NCBI GenBank assembly: GCA_002315855.1
Contig: DCIG01000045.1
Location: 1 to 64,000 of the forward strand
DNA from: Lentisphaeria bacterium UBA1732
GTDB taxonomy: Bacteria > Verrucomicrobiota > Lentisphaeria > Victivallales > UBA1829
Length of the DNA: 64,000 bases
Direction of reading: 5' to 3'
A program made the position numbers and the translations under genes. Shown piece after piece: positions 1 to 8,609 of the stretch. Positions within the stretch are counted from its first letter, which is position 1, and each line of letters opens with the position of its first letter. A model generated the notes under the pieces. It made no database searches, was not told the origin of the DNA, and saw only the letters and a program-made list of their open reading frames with translations.

Positions 1-95
1 GAAAAGTTATGGGATATCTGTGAATCACATTCGCAAGAAAAAAGAAGACAACAGACAAAAAAGCTAAATTTCGCCGAAAGAGAATCGGGATACTC

Positions 96-124
96 TTGAT
101 TTTATCGAAAATAAAGGGTAAATT
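96..124 (+). promoter_or_regulatory. Putative sigma70-type promoter upstream of the lyase gene
   Basis: TTGATT at 96-101 and TAAATT at 119-124 are separated by 17 bases. The start point would fall at the left edge of the repeat at 127-293, so the repeat would be transcribed as part of a roughly 300-base leader of the lyase gene. Assigned by consensus match only. Confidence 0.4.
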
Positions 125-126
125 AT

Positions 127-293
127 AGAGATGATTTCAAAAGACCTGCCGGAAGCCTTGAAATTTTCTTCGGCATTTGCCGGAAGGGGCGTTTTCGTCG
201 GTTACTTTCCCCGCAGCCGCCTCATACTATTCCCGCCAACTGTGCGAAGATTCTTATCAAATCTTTCCGCCAATGACTTTTGAAATCAGCTCT
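127..293 (-). repeat. Full copy 1 of a dispersed MITE-like repeat
   Basis: This 167-bp element is the reverse complement of the copies at 49141-49305 and 59765-59889. Its ends are near-perfect inverted repeats, with consensus AGAGCTGATTTCAAAAGTC read inward from either side. Internally it can form three hairpins: an AAGATT/AATCTT stem, a GGCGG/CCG(A/C)C stem, and a CTTCCGGCA/TGCCGAAG-type stem. The pentamer ATTAT directly flanks both ends (122-126 and 294-298), as a target-site duplication would, though AT-rich flanks make chance possible. It contains no coding sequence. Confidence 0.85.
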
Positions 294-323
294 ATTATGT
301 GTTTCGGGAAACGGTGAACTATA

Positions 324-359
324 TTTGTTTTCAGACGAGCTTTTGTTTTCAGACGAGTA
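324..359. repeat. Two tandem 18-bp units
   Basis: The unit TTTGTTTTCAGACGAGCT is followed at once by a copy differing only in the last two bases. It lies in the leader of the lyase gene, between the MITE-like repeat and the start codon. Slippage duplication is the simplest origin; no function can be assigned. Confidence 0.7.
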
Positions 360-439
360 TTCGTTTCCGTCCATGAAACACAACTTGTACATTTTTGATT
401 TATCCTTTCTCAACTGCTTCAAATCAGAGGATATACACT

Positions 440-3090
440 ATGAGGGCCATGATTGCATCATTCTGTTCCGCAAAAAAACTGACACGGCTTTTGCTGCGGG
501 ACTTGATAATCGTTTTCGCTGTATGTGTGAACGGTGCGGAATCAAACACGCAAACGGACGGGAAGGAAGAACTTGCCATCATCCATGTTTCCGACAGAAG
601 CATCCCGAAACTGCCGGCAGGACATCCACGCATTTTCGTTACACCGGAAGATCACGAGGCTCTGGTTGAGAAAATCCGGACAGTCCCGTGGGCGAAAGAG
701 ATTTACGAGAAAGAAATCCGCGAAACCGTGAAACCATACGTGGAGCGCCACAAGAAAGATCCCGGCTGGATTATCAGCCGTATGCAAATGAACTGGGTGC
801 CGGGGAAATATTACACCAAAGCGTATTCGGACAAAAAAACAGTATCGGCGAACGAAGCGGAAATGCAGAGTTTCCCACGGTGCGTCTGGCGGCAGGACGT
901 GTCGGAAACGGGGCTCGTCCGAAAATCGAGGACATCATCCCGTACTCCGATGAATTTGTAACACAAATCCATGACGGGAAAGCTGTTCCGACGGCATGGG
1001 ATAAGACGGGGCTGGTAATCGAAGAATGCAACTGGGATATTCTGCGACTCGCCTACCGCGCCGCAATCGTGTATTATGTGAGCGGGGATGAGGATTATGC
1101 GAAATTTGCCGCTGATATTATCTGGGTGTTTTGCCGCGGAGCCGCGCAGCAGGAGCAGGTCAATCCGGACGAAAAGGGCGGAAGCATGGGATTCCTGAGC
1201 TACGAAACGCCGGGGGATTCCCGACGGTACCGGGAAATACCGTTGACCTACGATTTGATTTATCCGTATTTGGACAGCGTCTATTTTTCTTCCGATGAAT
1301 ATTTTTACGGAATCCCAGGTCAGGAAAAGTGGGCGGCAGGACATCCGAAAGGGAAAAAATGGGCGTTCGAGCAGTTCAACACGATGTTTCGCAAGATGAT
1401 AGACAACAAATTGACGCGCGGCGGCGGTCTGGAAGGGAACTGGAATCTGAATGAACATGAATCCGCCATCCTGTATGCAATGGCATTGGATGATGATGCG
1501 AAATTCAGCGACGGACACGGGCGGAGATACTATCTGGATCAGCTTCTCTTCCGAACCACCGAAACAAACGGAGCATATTGCGACGTGCTTCGGGCAAATG
1601 TCGATCCTGAAACGGGACTATGGCCGGAAGCTCCGGCAGGGTACGGACAAGGAGCGATACAACAGCTGATTGAGTTCGCGTTCTGGTACAGGAAACAGGG
1701 CATCGATCTTTTCCAGCGCGATCCACTGCTGATGAAAGCGGCCACAGCATTCCCAAGTATCGCGTTTCCGAACGGGCGTTCAACCGCGTGGGGAGACGGG
1801 GGATATCAGACCATTTATACCTTGCAGGCAGAGCTGATGATCGCTTACGCACGGAGCAAGGGCGACCGTAAACTGGAAGAACAATTTACGGGGCTGATTC
1901 ATTACGCGGGGAAACGCGAGCTGTACAATGACCTGTATATGAATCTCTTCTTCTTCGTGCCGGAACTCATGAAAAGCGAAAATACACTTGCAATGCCGAG
2001 AGCATCGATTTCGCCCGCTCATGCGCTGTTCATCGGCAGAAACATGAGAGAGAAGGCGTATGATTCCATCGCATACAGCGTCTACGGCATCCCGAAGAAT
2101 GCGGGGCATTTTCATGAAAACGGTCTTGCCATGGAGATTTTCGGGCGAGGCGAAGTGCTGGGATGCGATTTCGGAGCGGGGCCGAATTACTGGGATATGC
2201 AGCACCGCAGATTCAACCGCATGGCCGCAGGACATAACACCGTGGTAGTGAACGGGCTGGAAATCGGGACTCATGATGCCATGCCGCTGACCATTCATGC
2301 CGCCGATCCCATGCCGCATCCGGGCGATTATGATGTGAAAGGAAAGTCGCAGAATCATCAATTCAGCGATATTTCCACGGTACTGCCGCTCAAAGAGGTC
2401 AATGCCGATATGCGGCGCGTCAATGCCATCGTGAGAATCAATGATACCAGCGGATTCCTTGTGGATATTTTCCGCGTGAAAGTTACGAAAGGCGAGGGGA
2501 AAACTTATGATTATCTGTATCACAACATGGGGACGGGGCTGACGCATAATCTGAAAGGAGAGAATACGGCAGAGTTCGATCAGGAAAGCGGCTACGGATA
2601 CGACTACCTGACTCCGGTCGCAGGATTCCGGACAAAGAGCAATATCACAGTGGAAATCCCGTGCGGAAAAGATGAAATTGCCATGCTCTGCCATATCCCC
2701 GAAGAACAGTTTGAACGCGACTTTTTCGACTTGCGCTCCCCCGCAAATTTCCGGCACAATCTGACATTTCTGAAGAATACCCCGGTCCCGACATTCCTGA
2801 TACGAAGAACCGATCATGATTTGTGGAACAAGCCTTTTGTGGTCGTTTACGAGCCTGTCGGAAAACATGCACCGCCCCAGATTTCCCATGTGGAACTACT
2901 GGAAACGGAACCGGGATTATCGGCAGTTCAAGTTCATTTGAAAAATCACGATGTCATTACAATTTTGAGTTCAACGGAGCCTGAAACGACGTATCAGGTC
3001 GGGAAAATCACATTTCGGGGGACATTCGGAATCGTTACGAATCAGGAATGCTATTCCGGGGACGGGACGGACCTGAACGTTTCCCGATAA
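440..3090 (+). CDS. Heparinase II/III-family polysaccharide lyase, interrupted by a -1 frameshift
   Basis: The gene encodes a secreted polysaccharide lyase of about 880 residues: an N-terminal signal peptide (RLLLRDLIIVFAVCVNG), a helical alginate-lyase-like toroid, and a C-terminal heparinase II/III beta-sandwich carrying GHFHENGLAMEIFG and RMAAGHNTVVVNG. Such enzymes cleave uronic-acid polysaccharides by beta-elimination; the substrate cannot be told. The start at 440 is chosen because AGAGG lies nine bases upstream and the signal peptide follows. The reading frame breaks at 871-877: the first frame runs to 961, while the rest of the protein is one base back and continues to 3090. The break sits on T_TTC_CCA, which fits the X_XXY_YYZ slippery pattern, and slipping there restores a smooth SFPTVRLAAGR. 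A one-base deletion (true gene decay or sequencing error) is the plainer explanation. Confidence 0.85.
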
Positions 3091-3116
3091 AAAAAGCACA
3101 TCTTGCGATGTGCTCA
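3091..3116 (-). terminator. Rho-independent terminator of the 3142-3780 gene
   Basis: The perfect stem AGCACATC/GATGTGCT with a four-base loop is followed, on the minus strand, by six T residues. It sits between the convergent ends of the lyase gene and the minus-strand secreted protein. Confidence 0.8.
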
Positions 3117-3141
3117 AAATCGTTGGAAGAGGAAGAATTTA

Positions 3142-3780
3142 TTATCGCATGGCATCCACCTGCTTGTCCGTCAAACCGTACAGACCTGTTGCGGGAATCC
3201 TGGAGACAGATGAGAATTTCCGGTCGCCGCGGGCTCTGATTTTCAAGGGCAGGGGGGCAAGATTGGATTTGAAGTAGTTCAGCTGAAGATTCATGGTTGT
3301 GATGGCCGTTTCGTAGGGACGCGGCAGAATCGTCAATTCACTGGACTGGACGGGGAAGAGCATACGATAATATTTGAGGGAAGAGGGTTTGCGGATGATC
3401 CATTTATCCTGATTGACGGAATACGGGCTGTTGCCCTCTGCAACCGCGAAGCAGGGATAGCTGCCGTTTGTGCCTTTCAGCACATAATCAAATCTGCTGA
3501 TACTGCGTCCATTATCCAGTTTTACGATGATTTCAACCCAAGCGGGATTGCTGATTGCAGGAATATCATAAGGGGATTCCTCTTCAAAATCGGGTTTCAC
3601 CGAAGAAATTTCCGCAGAATAAATCGTTCCGGCGCGGAACGTGGCGGTGGCATCCGCTTTTTTGACTTCAGGAGTCAGGGGGGATGCGGCACCGATTTGC
3701 TGAGCGGTCAAAGGAAGAACGGAACACAGAATCAATGCGGAAAAAAGCGTTGTGAGGAATTTGCGGAATGTCATCATCAT
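3142..3780 (-). CDS. Secreted protein of unknown function
   Basis: This 212-residue protein has a clear Sec signal peptide (FLTTLFSALILCSVLPLTAQ) and no other membrane segment, so it is periplasmic or exported. I do not recognise the family. The mature part holds a stretch rich in beta-type residues (WVEIIVKLDNGRSISRFDYVLKG), as in a small beta-sandwich, and ends LTDKQVDAMR. Three ATG codons lie in a row; GGAGAG stands only two bases before the first, so the second or third (3777 or 3774) is a better-spaced start. It has its own promoter (3897-3924) and terminator, so it is monocistronic. It converges on the polysaccharide lyase, but this does not prove a shared role. Confidence 0.75.
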   Translation of the reverse strand: MMMTFRKFLTTLFSALILCSVLPLTAQQIGAASPLTPEVKKADATATFRAGTIYSAEISSVKPDFEEESPYDIPAISNPAWVEIIVKLDNGRSISRFDYVLKGTNGSYPCFAVAEGNSPYSVNQDKWIIRKPSSLKYYRMLFPVQSSELTILPRPYETAITTMNLQLNYFKSNLAPLPLKIRARGDRKFSSVSRIPATGLYGLTDKQVDAMR

Positions 3781-3896
3781 ATCTCTCCGGCGAAAATGAA
3801 TTGCATAAGACAGATCGGCTTCCCCGGTGCATGTCGGAAAGCCCGGAAAGCGTTTTCAGGAGACAGTGGAATCCCATGAAAACAATTTCTCAAAAT

Positions 3897-3924
3897 AGTA
3901 TAGCATTTCCCATGAAAAAATCAA
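3897..3924 (-). promoter_or_regulatory. Putative promoter of the 3142-3780 gene
   Basis: On the minus strand TTGATT (3919-3924) and TATACT (3897-3902) are separated by 16 bases, about 115 bases upstream of the start codon. The rest of 3781-4122 is AT-rich spacer between divergent genes; a weak ATTTCAAAA motif near 4078 resembles a terminus of the dispersed repeat but is too short to call. Confidence 0.5.
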
Positions 3925-4122
3925 GTAAAAACGAAAAAAAAACAGCGATTTCCCAAAGAGGTATTTCAATGCGTGAGGATGACATTTGAAAACAGTGCAA
4001 AAAAAGTATGGGTGTTTTTTTGTTTCCCGCTTGTATTTTCTTCTGCGGAGATGTAATGTATTCGATATTTGATCTAATTTCAAAAAGGCTCTGCCTGTCG
4101 AAACTATTCAGAAAGGTCTCTC

Positions 4123-5235
4123 ATGTCAAAATCACCAGTTTATTTTACCGATTTTCGTACACAATTCGGGTTGACACAGTGCGATAAGCTCGTCAAGCTG
4201 ATAAAAAAAGCAGGCATCGAAGATTTGCCGCTTCGGGACAGTTTTGCCGCAGTCAAAATTCATTTCGGCGAACCGGGCAACCTCGCCTATCTGCGTCCGG
4301 CGTATGCCGCGTCCGTAGTGGAAGTCCTGTCCAGTCGCGGAGCACGCCCCTATCTCACGGATTGCAATACGCTTTATCCGGGCGGACGCAAAAATGCTTT
4401 GGAACATCTGGAAGCGGCCTATAAGAACGGTTTTACGCCCTATTCGATCGGCTGTCAGATTCTGATCGGCGACGGTTTGAAAGGCAATGACGATGTGGAA
4501 CTCCCCGTTCCCAACGGCGAACTTCTCCAAAAAGCATACATCGGACGGGCGATTGCGGATTCGGATGTGCTGATTACGCTGAATCATTTCAAAGCGCACG
4601 AAATGACGGGGATGGGCGGCGCATTGAAAAATCTCGGCATGGGATGCGGGTCCCGTGCCGGGAAAAAAGCAATGCACAATGATGGTTTGACAAAGGTTTT
4701 GCAGGAATATTGCGTCGGATGCGGCCGCTGTACCAAAGCGTGTGCGCACGGGGCACCGCATGTGGAACACGGACATGCCTCAATCGATCTCACAAAGTGC
4801 GTCGGATGCGGCCGCTGCATCGGAGTATGTCCCCATGACGCAATCATGGCGATTGACGGGCAGGCGAACGGACTTCTGGATAAAAAAATCGCGGAATATG
4901 CCGCCGCCGTGCTGAACAACCGTCCATCGTTCCATATTTCTCTGGTTCGAGATGTATCCCCGTATTGCGATTGCCATTCGGAAAATGATGCGGCAATCGT
5001 GCCCGATATCGGCATGTTTGCATCGTTTGACCCAGTGGCACTGGATCAGGCGTGTTCCGATGCGGTTCTGAATGCACCGGTTCTGCCTCATACTGCGTTG
5101 GAAGAACGCCGCAATGCGGAATCGCCCTGCAACCATTTCACATCACTTTTTCCGGAAACCGACTGGGAAATCCAGCTGAATCATGCAGTGAAACTTGGTC
5201 TGGGGACACGAGAATACGAACTGATTCGCATTTGA
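4123..5235 (+). CDS. DUF362 domain protein with two [4Fe-4S] clusters
   Basis: A 370-residue cytoplasmic protein. The first 190 residues form the DUF362 domain (VKIHFGEPGN, NHFKAHEMTGMGGALKNLG). After it come two ferredoxin-type motifs, each C-x2-C-x2-C-x3-C, starting at about residues 197 (CVGCGRCTKAC) and 226 (CVGCGRCIGVCP). The remainder returns to DUF362 sequence (DIGMFASFDPVALDQAC). Proteins of this architecture are annotated as Fe-S centre proteins; the reaction is unknown and electron transfer is an inference from the clusters. A short SD (AAAGG) precedes the ATG. It is probably monocistronic, ending at a bidirectional terminator shared with glnN. Confidence 0.9.
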   Translation: MSKSPVYFTDFRTQFGLTQCDKLVKLIKKAGIEDLPLRDSFAAVKIHFGEPGNLAYLRPAYAASVVEVLSSRGARPYLTDCNTLYPGGRKNALEHLEAAYKNGFTPYSIGCQILIGDGLKGNDDVELPVPNGELLQKAYIGRAIADSDVLITLNHFKAHEMTGMGGALKNLGMGCGSRAGKKAMHNDGLTKVLQEYCVGCGRCTKACAHGAPHVEHGHASIDLTKCVGCGRCIGVCPHDAIMAIDGQANGLLDKKIAEYAAAVLNNRPSFHISLVRDVSPYCDCHSENDAAIVPDIGMFASFDPVALDQACSDAVLNAPVLPHTALEERRNAESPCNHFTSLFPETDWEIQLNHAVKLGLGTREYELIRI

Positions 5236-5263
5236 GAGGAGATACGTTCACATTCTTTGAACG

Positions 5264-5304
5264 GCGAAAAAAAGCACGCATTCCGACGGGTTTGCGTGCT
5301 TTTT
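5264..5304. terminator. Bidirectional terminator between the DUF362 gene and glnN
   Basis: The stem AAAAAGCACGC/GCGTGCTTTTT around a 14-base loop gives an A-run on one side and a T-run on the other, so it can serve both convergent genes. Confidence 0.85.
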
Positions 5305-5336
5305 CATGACCACAAAAGGAGATTTCGGAACTTGTT

Positions 5337-7481
5337 TCACGAGATAAACAAAATCTCACGATATTTGGGCAGCAGCCATAAATCATCCGGCACGATGTGT
5401 TCCAGACGATCCGCCGCGACGCGCAATTCCGCCATTGCCGACAAAATGTTGCGTTCCGCGTTGTCCTCCTCCAATCGCAATTCCAGTTTTTCCGCCGCAG
5501 TAGTCAGTGCGTCCGCAAGGAATGCGACTTTGTTGTAATTTTCTTTTGCGAATGCGGGAGCATCCTGAGAGGATTTCAGCGGCAAGAGGATATTCAGATG
5601 CCGCAGAGCCGCAGGCAAAATAATCGTGCGGGCCATCAGCAAAGAAAGCGAACCTTCGATTCGGATGCGGTTGCGGTAATCATTCATCAGGATTTCATAA
5701 CGAGAGCGGATTTCCGCACGTGTGAAAACACCCGTTTTTTCGATGAAAGTGATATTATCTTCTTTCTTGAGAGCTTCCAGCGCATCCAGTGTGTCCGGCG
5801 CATTCGGCAAGCCGCGTTTCGCCGCTTCCCGAATCCAGTCGGCATCATAACCGTTTCCGTTGAAAATCACGCGTTTGTGCTTATTGAAGACTTCGGCCAG
5901 AAGCGAATTGAGTTTGGCAGAAATATTCTGTTTGCCGCCAAACGATTCAATTTTTTCCGCCATGCAGTCCAGCGATTCCGCCGCAATCATGTTCAGTATG
6001 GTGCAGATACCGGCACAAGACTGACTGGAACCGGGAGCGCGAAATTCAAACTTGTTGCTTGTGAATGCAAACGGGCTTGTGCGGTTGCGGTCCGTGGCAT
6101 CCAGCGGGAAGGGCGGCAACGCATCAACTCCGATGTGGAAAATACTCTTGCGGTCGCGTTTTTCGCCGTCATTTTCAGTTTCCGAACTCAACTGTTCCAG
6201 CACATTGACGAGCTGGGAACCAAGGAAGATCGAGATAATTGCCGGAGGCGCTTCATTTGCGCCCAAACGGAAATCGTTGCCTTGCGTCGCCGTCGCCGCG
6301 CGAAGCAAATCGCTGTGCATATCGACCGCGCGAATAATGGCACAGAGCGTGGTCAGGAAAATGGCATTCTGACGGGGGTTTTTACCCGGATTGAGGAGAT
6401 TGACGCCATCGCAGGCCAAAGACCAGTTGTTGTGCTTGCCGGAACCATTGATGCCCGCGAACGGCTTTTCGTGGAGCAGGCAAACCAGCCCGTGTTCTTC
6501 CGCCGTCAAGCGCAGGATTTCCATAATCAGCATATTGTGATCGACAGCCAGATTAATATCTTCAAACAGCGGAGCCAGTTCAAACTGAGCGGGCGCGACT
6601 TCATTATGGCGTGTTTTGGCAGGGATGCCGAGATGCCACAAGCGGCGTTCCACATCAGCCATAAACGCCAGTACGCGGGGGTGAATCGCGCCATAATAAT
6701 GGTCGTCCAGCTGCTGATGCTTCGGGGGAGGCGCACCGAAGAGGGTGCGCCCCGTCTGAATCAAATCGGGGCGAGCCAGATAGAAATTGCGGTCAATCAG
6801 GAAGTATTCCTGTTCTGCTCCCAGACTGATTTGCACATGGGCGTCTTCGCTGTTTTCGCCGAATGCGTTCATCAAGCGGTGAACCGCTTTCTTCATGTAC
6901 TGAATCGAGCGCAGAAGAGGAGTTTTCTTGTCCAGAGCTTCACAGTTGTAACTGCAAAATGCCGTGGGAATGCAAAGCGTGGCGCTGTTTGTGCCGCGCC
7001 GGATAAAAGCCGGACTGGTGGGGTCCCAAGCCGTGTAGCCGCGAGCTTCAAATGTGGAACGCAAACCGCCGGAGGGGAAACTTGAGGCATCCGATTCGCC
7101 GACAATCAGGTTCTTTCCTGAAAACCTGGCGATAAAATTCTGGTCTTCATCAGGTTCCAAAAGTGCATCATGCTTTTCCGCAGTTGTCCCCGTGAGAGGC
7201 TGGAACCAGTGTGTGAAGTGGGTTGCGCCTCTGGAAATCGCCCAGTTTTTCATTGCGGTGGCCACATCATCGGCGATTGCAGGGTCGATGGCTGCGCCGT
7301 CACGGACCGTTTTAATCAGTTTCTGAAACGTTTCGTTCGGAAGCAATTTTTTCATTTGTCGCGTATTGAAGACATCTTCGGCGTAAGAGGATGTTACTTC
7401 TTCCACAGAACACCCCTCACACTTCCGGGGGATTCCGTTTGCGGCGACGGATGAAACCGCGTTTTCTCTTGGTGTACTCAT
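5337..7481 (-). CDS. glnN: Glutamine synthetase type III
   Basis: A 714-residue glutamine synthetase, the normal length for the GSIII class and far longer than GSI or GSII. It makes glutamine from glutamate, ammonia and ATP. Diagnostic segments are HFTHWFQPLTG near residue 90, SFPSGGLRSTFEARGY near 135, GAEQEYFLID (metal-binding glutamates), NEVAPAQFE, and NGSGKHNNWS; the last carries residues of the active site. AAGGA precedes the ATG by about eight bases. The gene stands alone: it ends at a bidirectional terminator and the 306 bases upstream separate it from purE. No second glutamine synthetase is in the window. A 562-codon open frame on the opposite strand is only a shadow. Confidence 0.97.
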   Translation of the reverse strand: MSTPRENAVSSVAANGIPRKCEGCSVEEVTSSYAEDVFNTRQMKKLLPNETFQKLIKTVRDGAAIDPAIADDVATAMKNWAISRGATHFTHWFQPLTGTTAEKHDALLEPDEDQNFIARFSGKNLIVGESDASSFPSGGLRSTFEARGYTAWDPTSPAFIRRGTNSATLCIPTAFCSYNCEALDKKTPLLRSIQYMKKAVHRLMNAFGENSEDAHVQISLGAEQEYFLIDRNFYLARPDLIQTGRTLFGAPPPKHQQLDDHYYGAIHPRVLAFMADVERRLWHLGIPAKTRHNEVAPAQFELAPLFEDINLAVDHNMLIMEILRLTAEEHGLVCLLHEKPFAGINGSGKHNNWSLACDGVNLLNPGKNPRQNAIFLTTLCAIIRAVDMHSDLLRAATATQGNDFRLGANEAPPAIISIFLGSQLVNVLEQLSSETENDGEKRDRKSIFHIGVDALPPFPLDATDRNRTSPFAFTSNKFEFRAPGSSQSCAGICTILNMIAAESLDCMAEKIESFGGKQNISAKLNSLLAEVFNKHKRVIFNGNGYDADWIREAAKRGLPNAPDTLDALEALKKEDNITFIEKTGVFTRAEIRSRYEILMNDYRNRIRIEGSLSLLMARTIILPAALRHLNILLPLKSSQDAPAFAKENYNKVAFLADALTTAAEKLELRLEEDNAERNILSAMAELRVAADRLEHIVPDDLWLLPKYREILFIS

Positions 7482-7511
7482 GGAACGTTTCCTTAAAAAG
7501 AAAAGTTAAAG

Positions 7512-7552
7512 GAGTTCATTTCAAATATCCGGCAATGACTTTGAAACGAGCT
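7512..7552. repeat. Degenerate miniature of the dispersed repeat (end-to-end palindrome)
   Basis: GAGTTCATTTCAAA and TTTGAAACGAGCTT face each other across a 13-base spacer containing CCGGCAATGA. Both arms resemble the terminal inverted repeat of the element at 127-293, so this may be a collapsed copy that has lost its interior. It lies in the glnN upstream region. The rest of 7482-7740 is AT-rich and shows no further feature. Confidence 0.45.
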
Positions 7553-7741
7553 TAAAGGGGGATGTGTCAAGCTGTTTTTCAAAAAAGTTGAGGAGCAAAT
7601 CGCAAAGAGTTTTCTCATTGTCGAAGGACATTTACAATTCTTCAAAGAAAAAACTCTGCAAAATCACTCTGCTTATGTTTGGAAAAATACTCAAAAATGC
7701 AACTTTTGAAAGCAACGAAACCGCAGCTTTAAAAGAAGTTC

Positions 7742-7762
7742 GAGGGACAAAAAATGTCCCTC
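7742..7762 (-). terminator. Hairpin downstream of purE
   Basis: The perfect 8-bp stem GAGGGACA/TGTCCCTC with a five-base loop lies 25 bases past the purE stop. The downstream T-run on the minus strand is weak (CGAACTTCTTTT), so termination efficiency is uncertain. Confidence 0.6.
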
Positions 7763-7787
7763 ATAAAAGGTCAGACGAGTTATGCAG

Positions 7788-8285
7788 TCAAGCAAGCTGT
7801 GCCTGAAGAGCAGCATCATCCGCCAGAACCTTGGCTGCCTGTGCTTTGCGGAATTCCAGCAGCCTGGCGGCAAGAGCCTTGTCATTCATTGCCAGCATTT
7901 CGACAGCCAGCAGAGCGGCATTTTTTCCTCCGGCAGAACCAGCAGTTACCGTAGCGACGGGGATTCCGGGGGGCATTTGCACCATAGCGAGCAGAGAATC
8001 CAGCCCGTTAAAAGGCGCAGACGCCATCGGGATGCCGATTACAGGACAAATCGTATGTGCCGCAATCACTCCGGCGAGATGAGCCGCCATACCGGCAGCA
8101 CAGATGAAGACGGAAGTGCCGTTTTTTTCTGCATTTTTCGCCACATCTGCGGCTTCATCGGGAGTGCGGTGTGCGGACAAAATGCGGGCGGTAAAAGATA
8201 CATCGAACTGTTTCAGTGTATCAAATGCACCTTTCAGTGAGTCAAGATCGCTCTTGCTCCCCATGATAATCGTAACTTTTGCCAT
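7788..8285 (-). CDS. purE: N5-carboxyaminoimidazole ribonucleotide mutase
   Basis: A 165-residue protein of class I PurE type, which moves the carboxyl group of N5-CAIR to form CAIR in purine synthesis. Visible signatures are IIMGSKSDLD at the N-terminus, the substrate loop SAHRTPDE, GMAAHLAGVIAAHT, and the GIPVATV segment near the C-terminus. It starts nine bases after the rpoZ-like gene, so the two are likely co-transcribed. No purK is nearby. It is the last gene before the hairpin at 7742-7762. Confidence 0.95.
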   Translation of the reverse strand: MAKVTIIMGSKSDLDSLKGAFDTLKQFDVSFTARILSAHRTPDEAADVAKNAEKNGTSVFICAAGMAAHLAGVIAAHTICPVIGIPMASAPFNGLDSLLAMVQMPPGIPVATVTAGSAGGKNAALLAVEMLAMNDKALAARLLEFRKAQAAKVLADDAALQAQLA

Positions 8286-8294
8286 AAGAACCGT

Positions 8295-8585
8295 TTATTC
8301 TCCGGGAATATCCAGCGGGTCAGCGGCGTTGTTTTTGGCATCGCGCAGGGCCGCGAGTTCATCAATAATCGTGTTGGAGCCGGCTTTCGGGAAATCGGCA
8401 ATGATGTGTCCTTCGGCGATTTCCAGCAGAGCGATGTCAAGGAAATTATCCATATCTTTATCAGATTTGATGGTGGCGCGGCTTTTGCCGCTTGCCAGAT
8501 CAGCAGCGCGCTTGGAGGCAAGCACAATAAGCGTTTTTGCATCAGGAATGACCTGTTTTGCGCGTTCGAGATATTCGTTGTTCAT
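8295..8585 (-). CDS. rpoZ: Probable RNA polymerase omega subunit
   Basis: A 96-residue protein whose segment LIVLASKRAADLASGKSRA matches the conserved helix of omega subunits (the ASKRARQL-type motif), followed by an acidic helix (ALLEIAEGHI) as in omega. The omega chain helps fold and hold the beta-prime subunit of RNA polymerase. A strong SD (AAGGAG) lies five bases from the ATG. Its setting is unusual: it sits between an acyl-CoA dehydrogenase and purE, 24 and 9 bases away. The N-terminal residues (MNNEYLERAKQVI) diverge from proteobacterial omega, so the assignment rests on one motif and the length. Confidence 0.65.
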   Translation of the reverse strand: MNNEYLERAKQVIPDAKTLIVLASKRAADLASGKSRATIKSDKDMDNFLDIALLEIAEGHIIADFPKAGSNTIIDELAALRDAKNNAADPLDIPGE

Positions 8586-8609
8586 GGGAACTCCTTAATA
8601 TTGAAAAGA

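Noticed and set aside
1780..2889. 369-codon minus-strand open frame inside the lyase gene
   Set aside because: Opposite-strand shadow of a well-supported coding sequence.
5397..7085. 562-codon plus-strand open frame opposite glnN
   Set aside because: Shadow of glnN: skewed composition (Arg, Gln, Phe rich), no SD and no domain.
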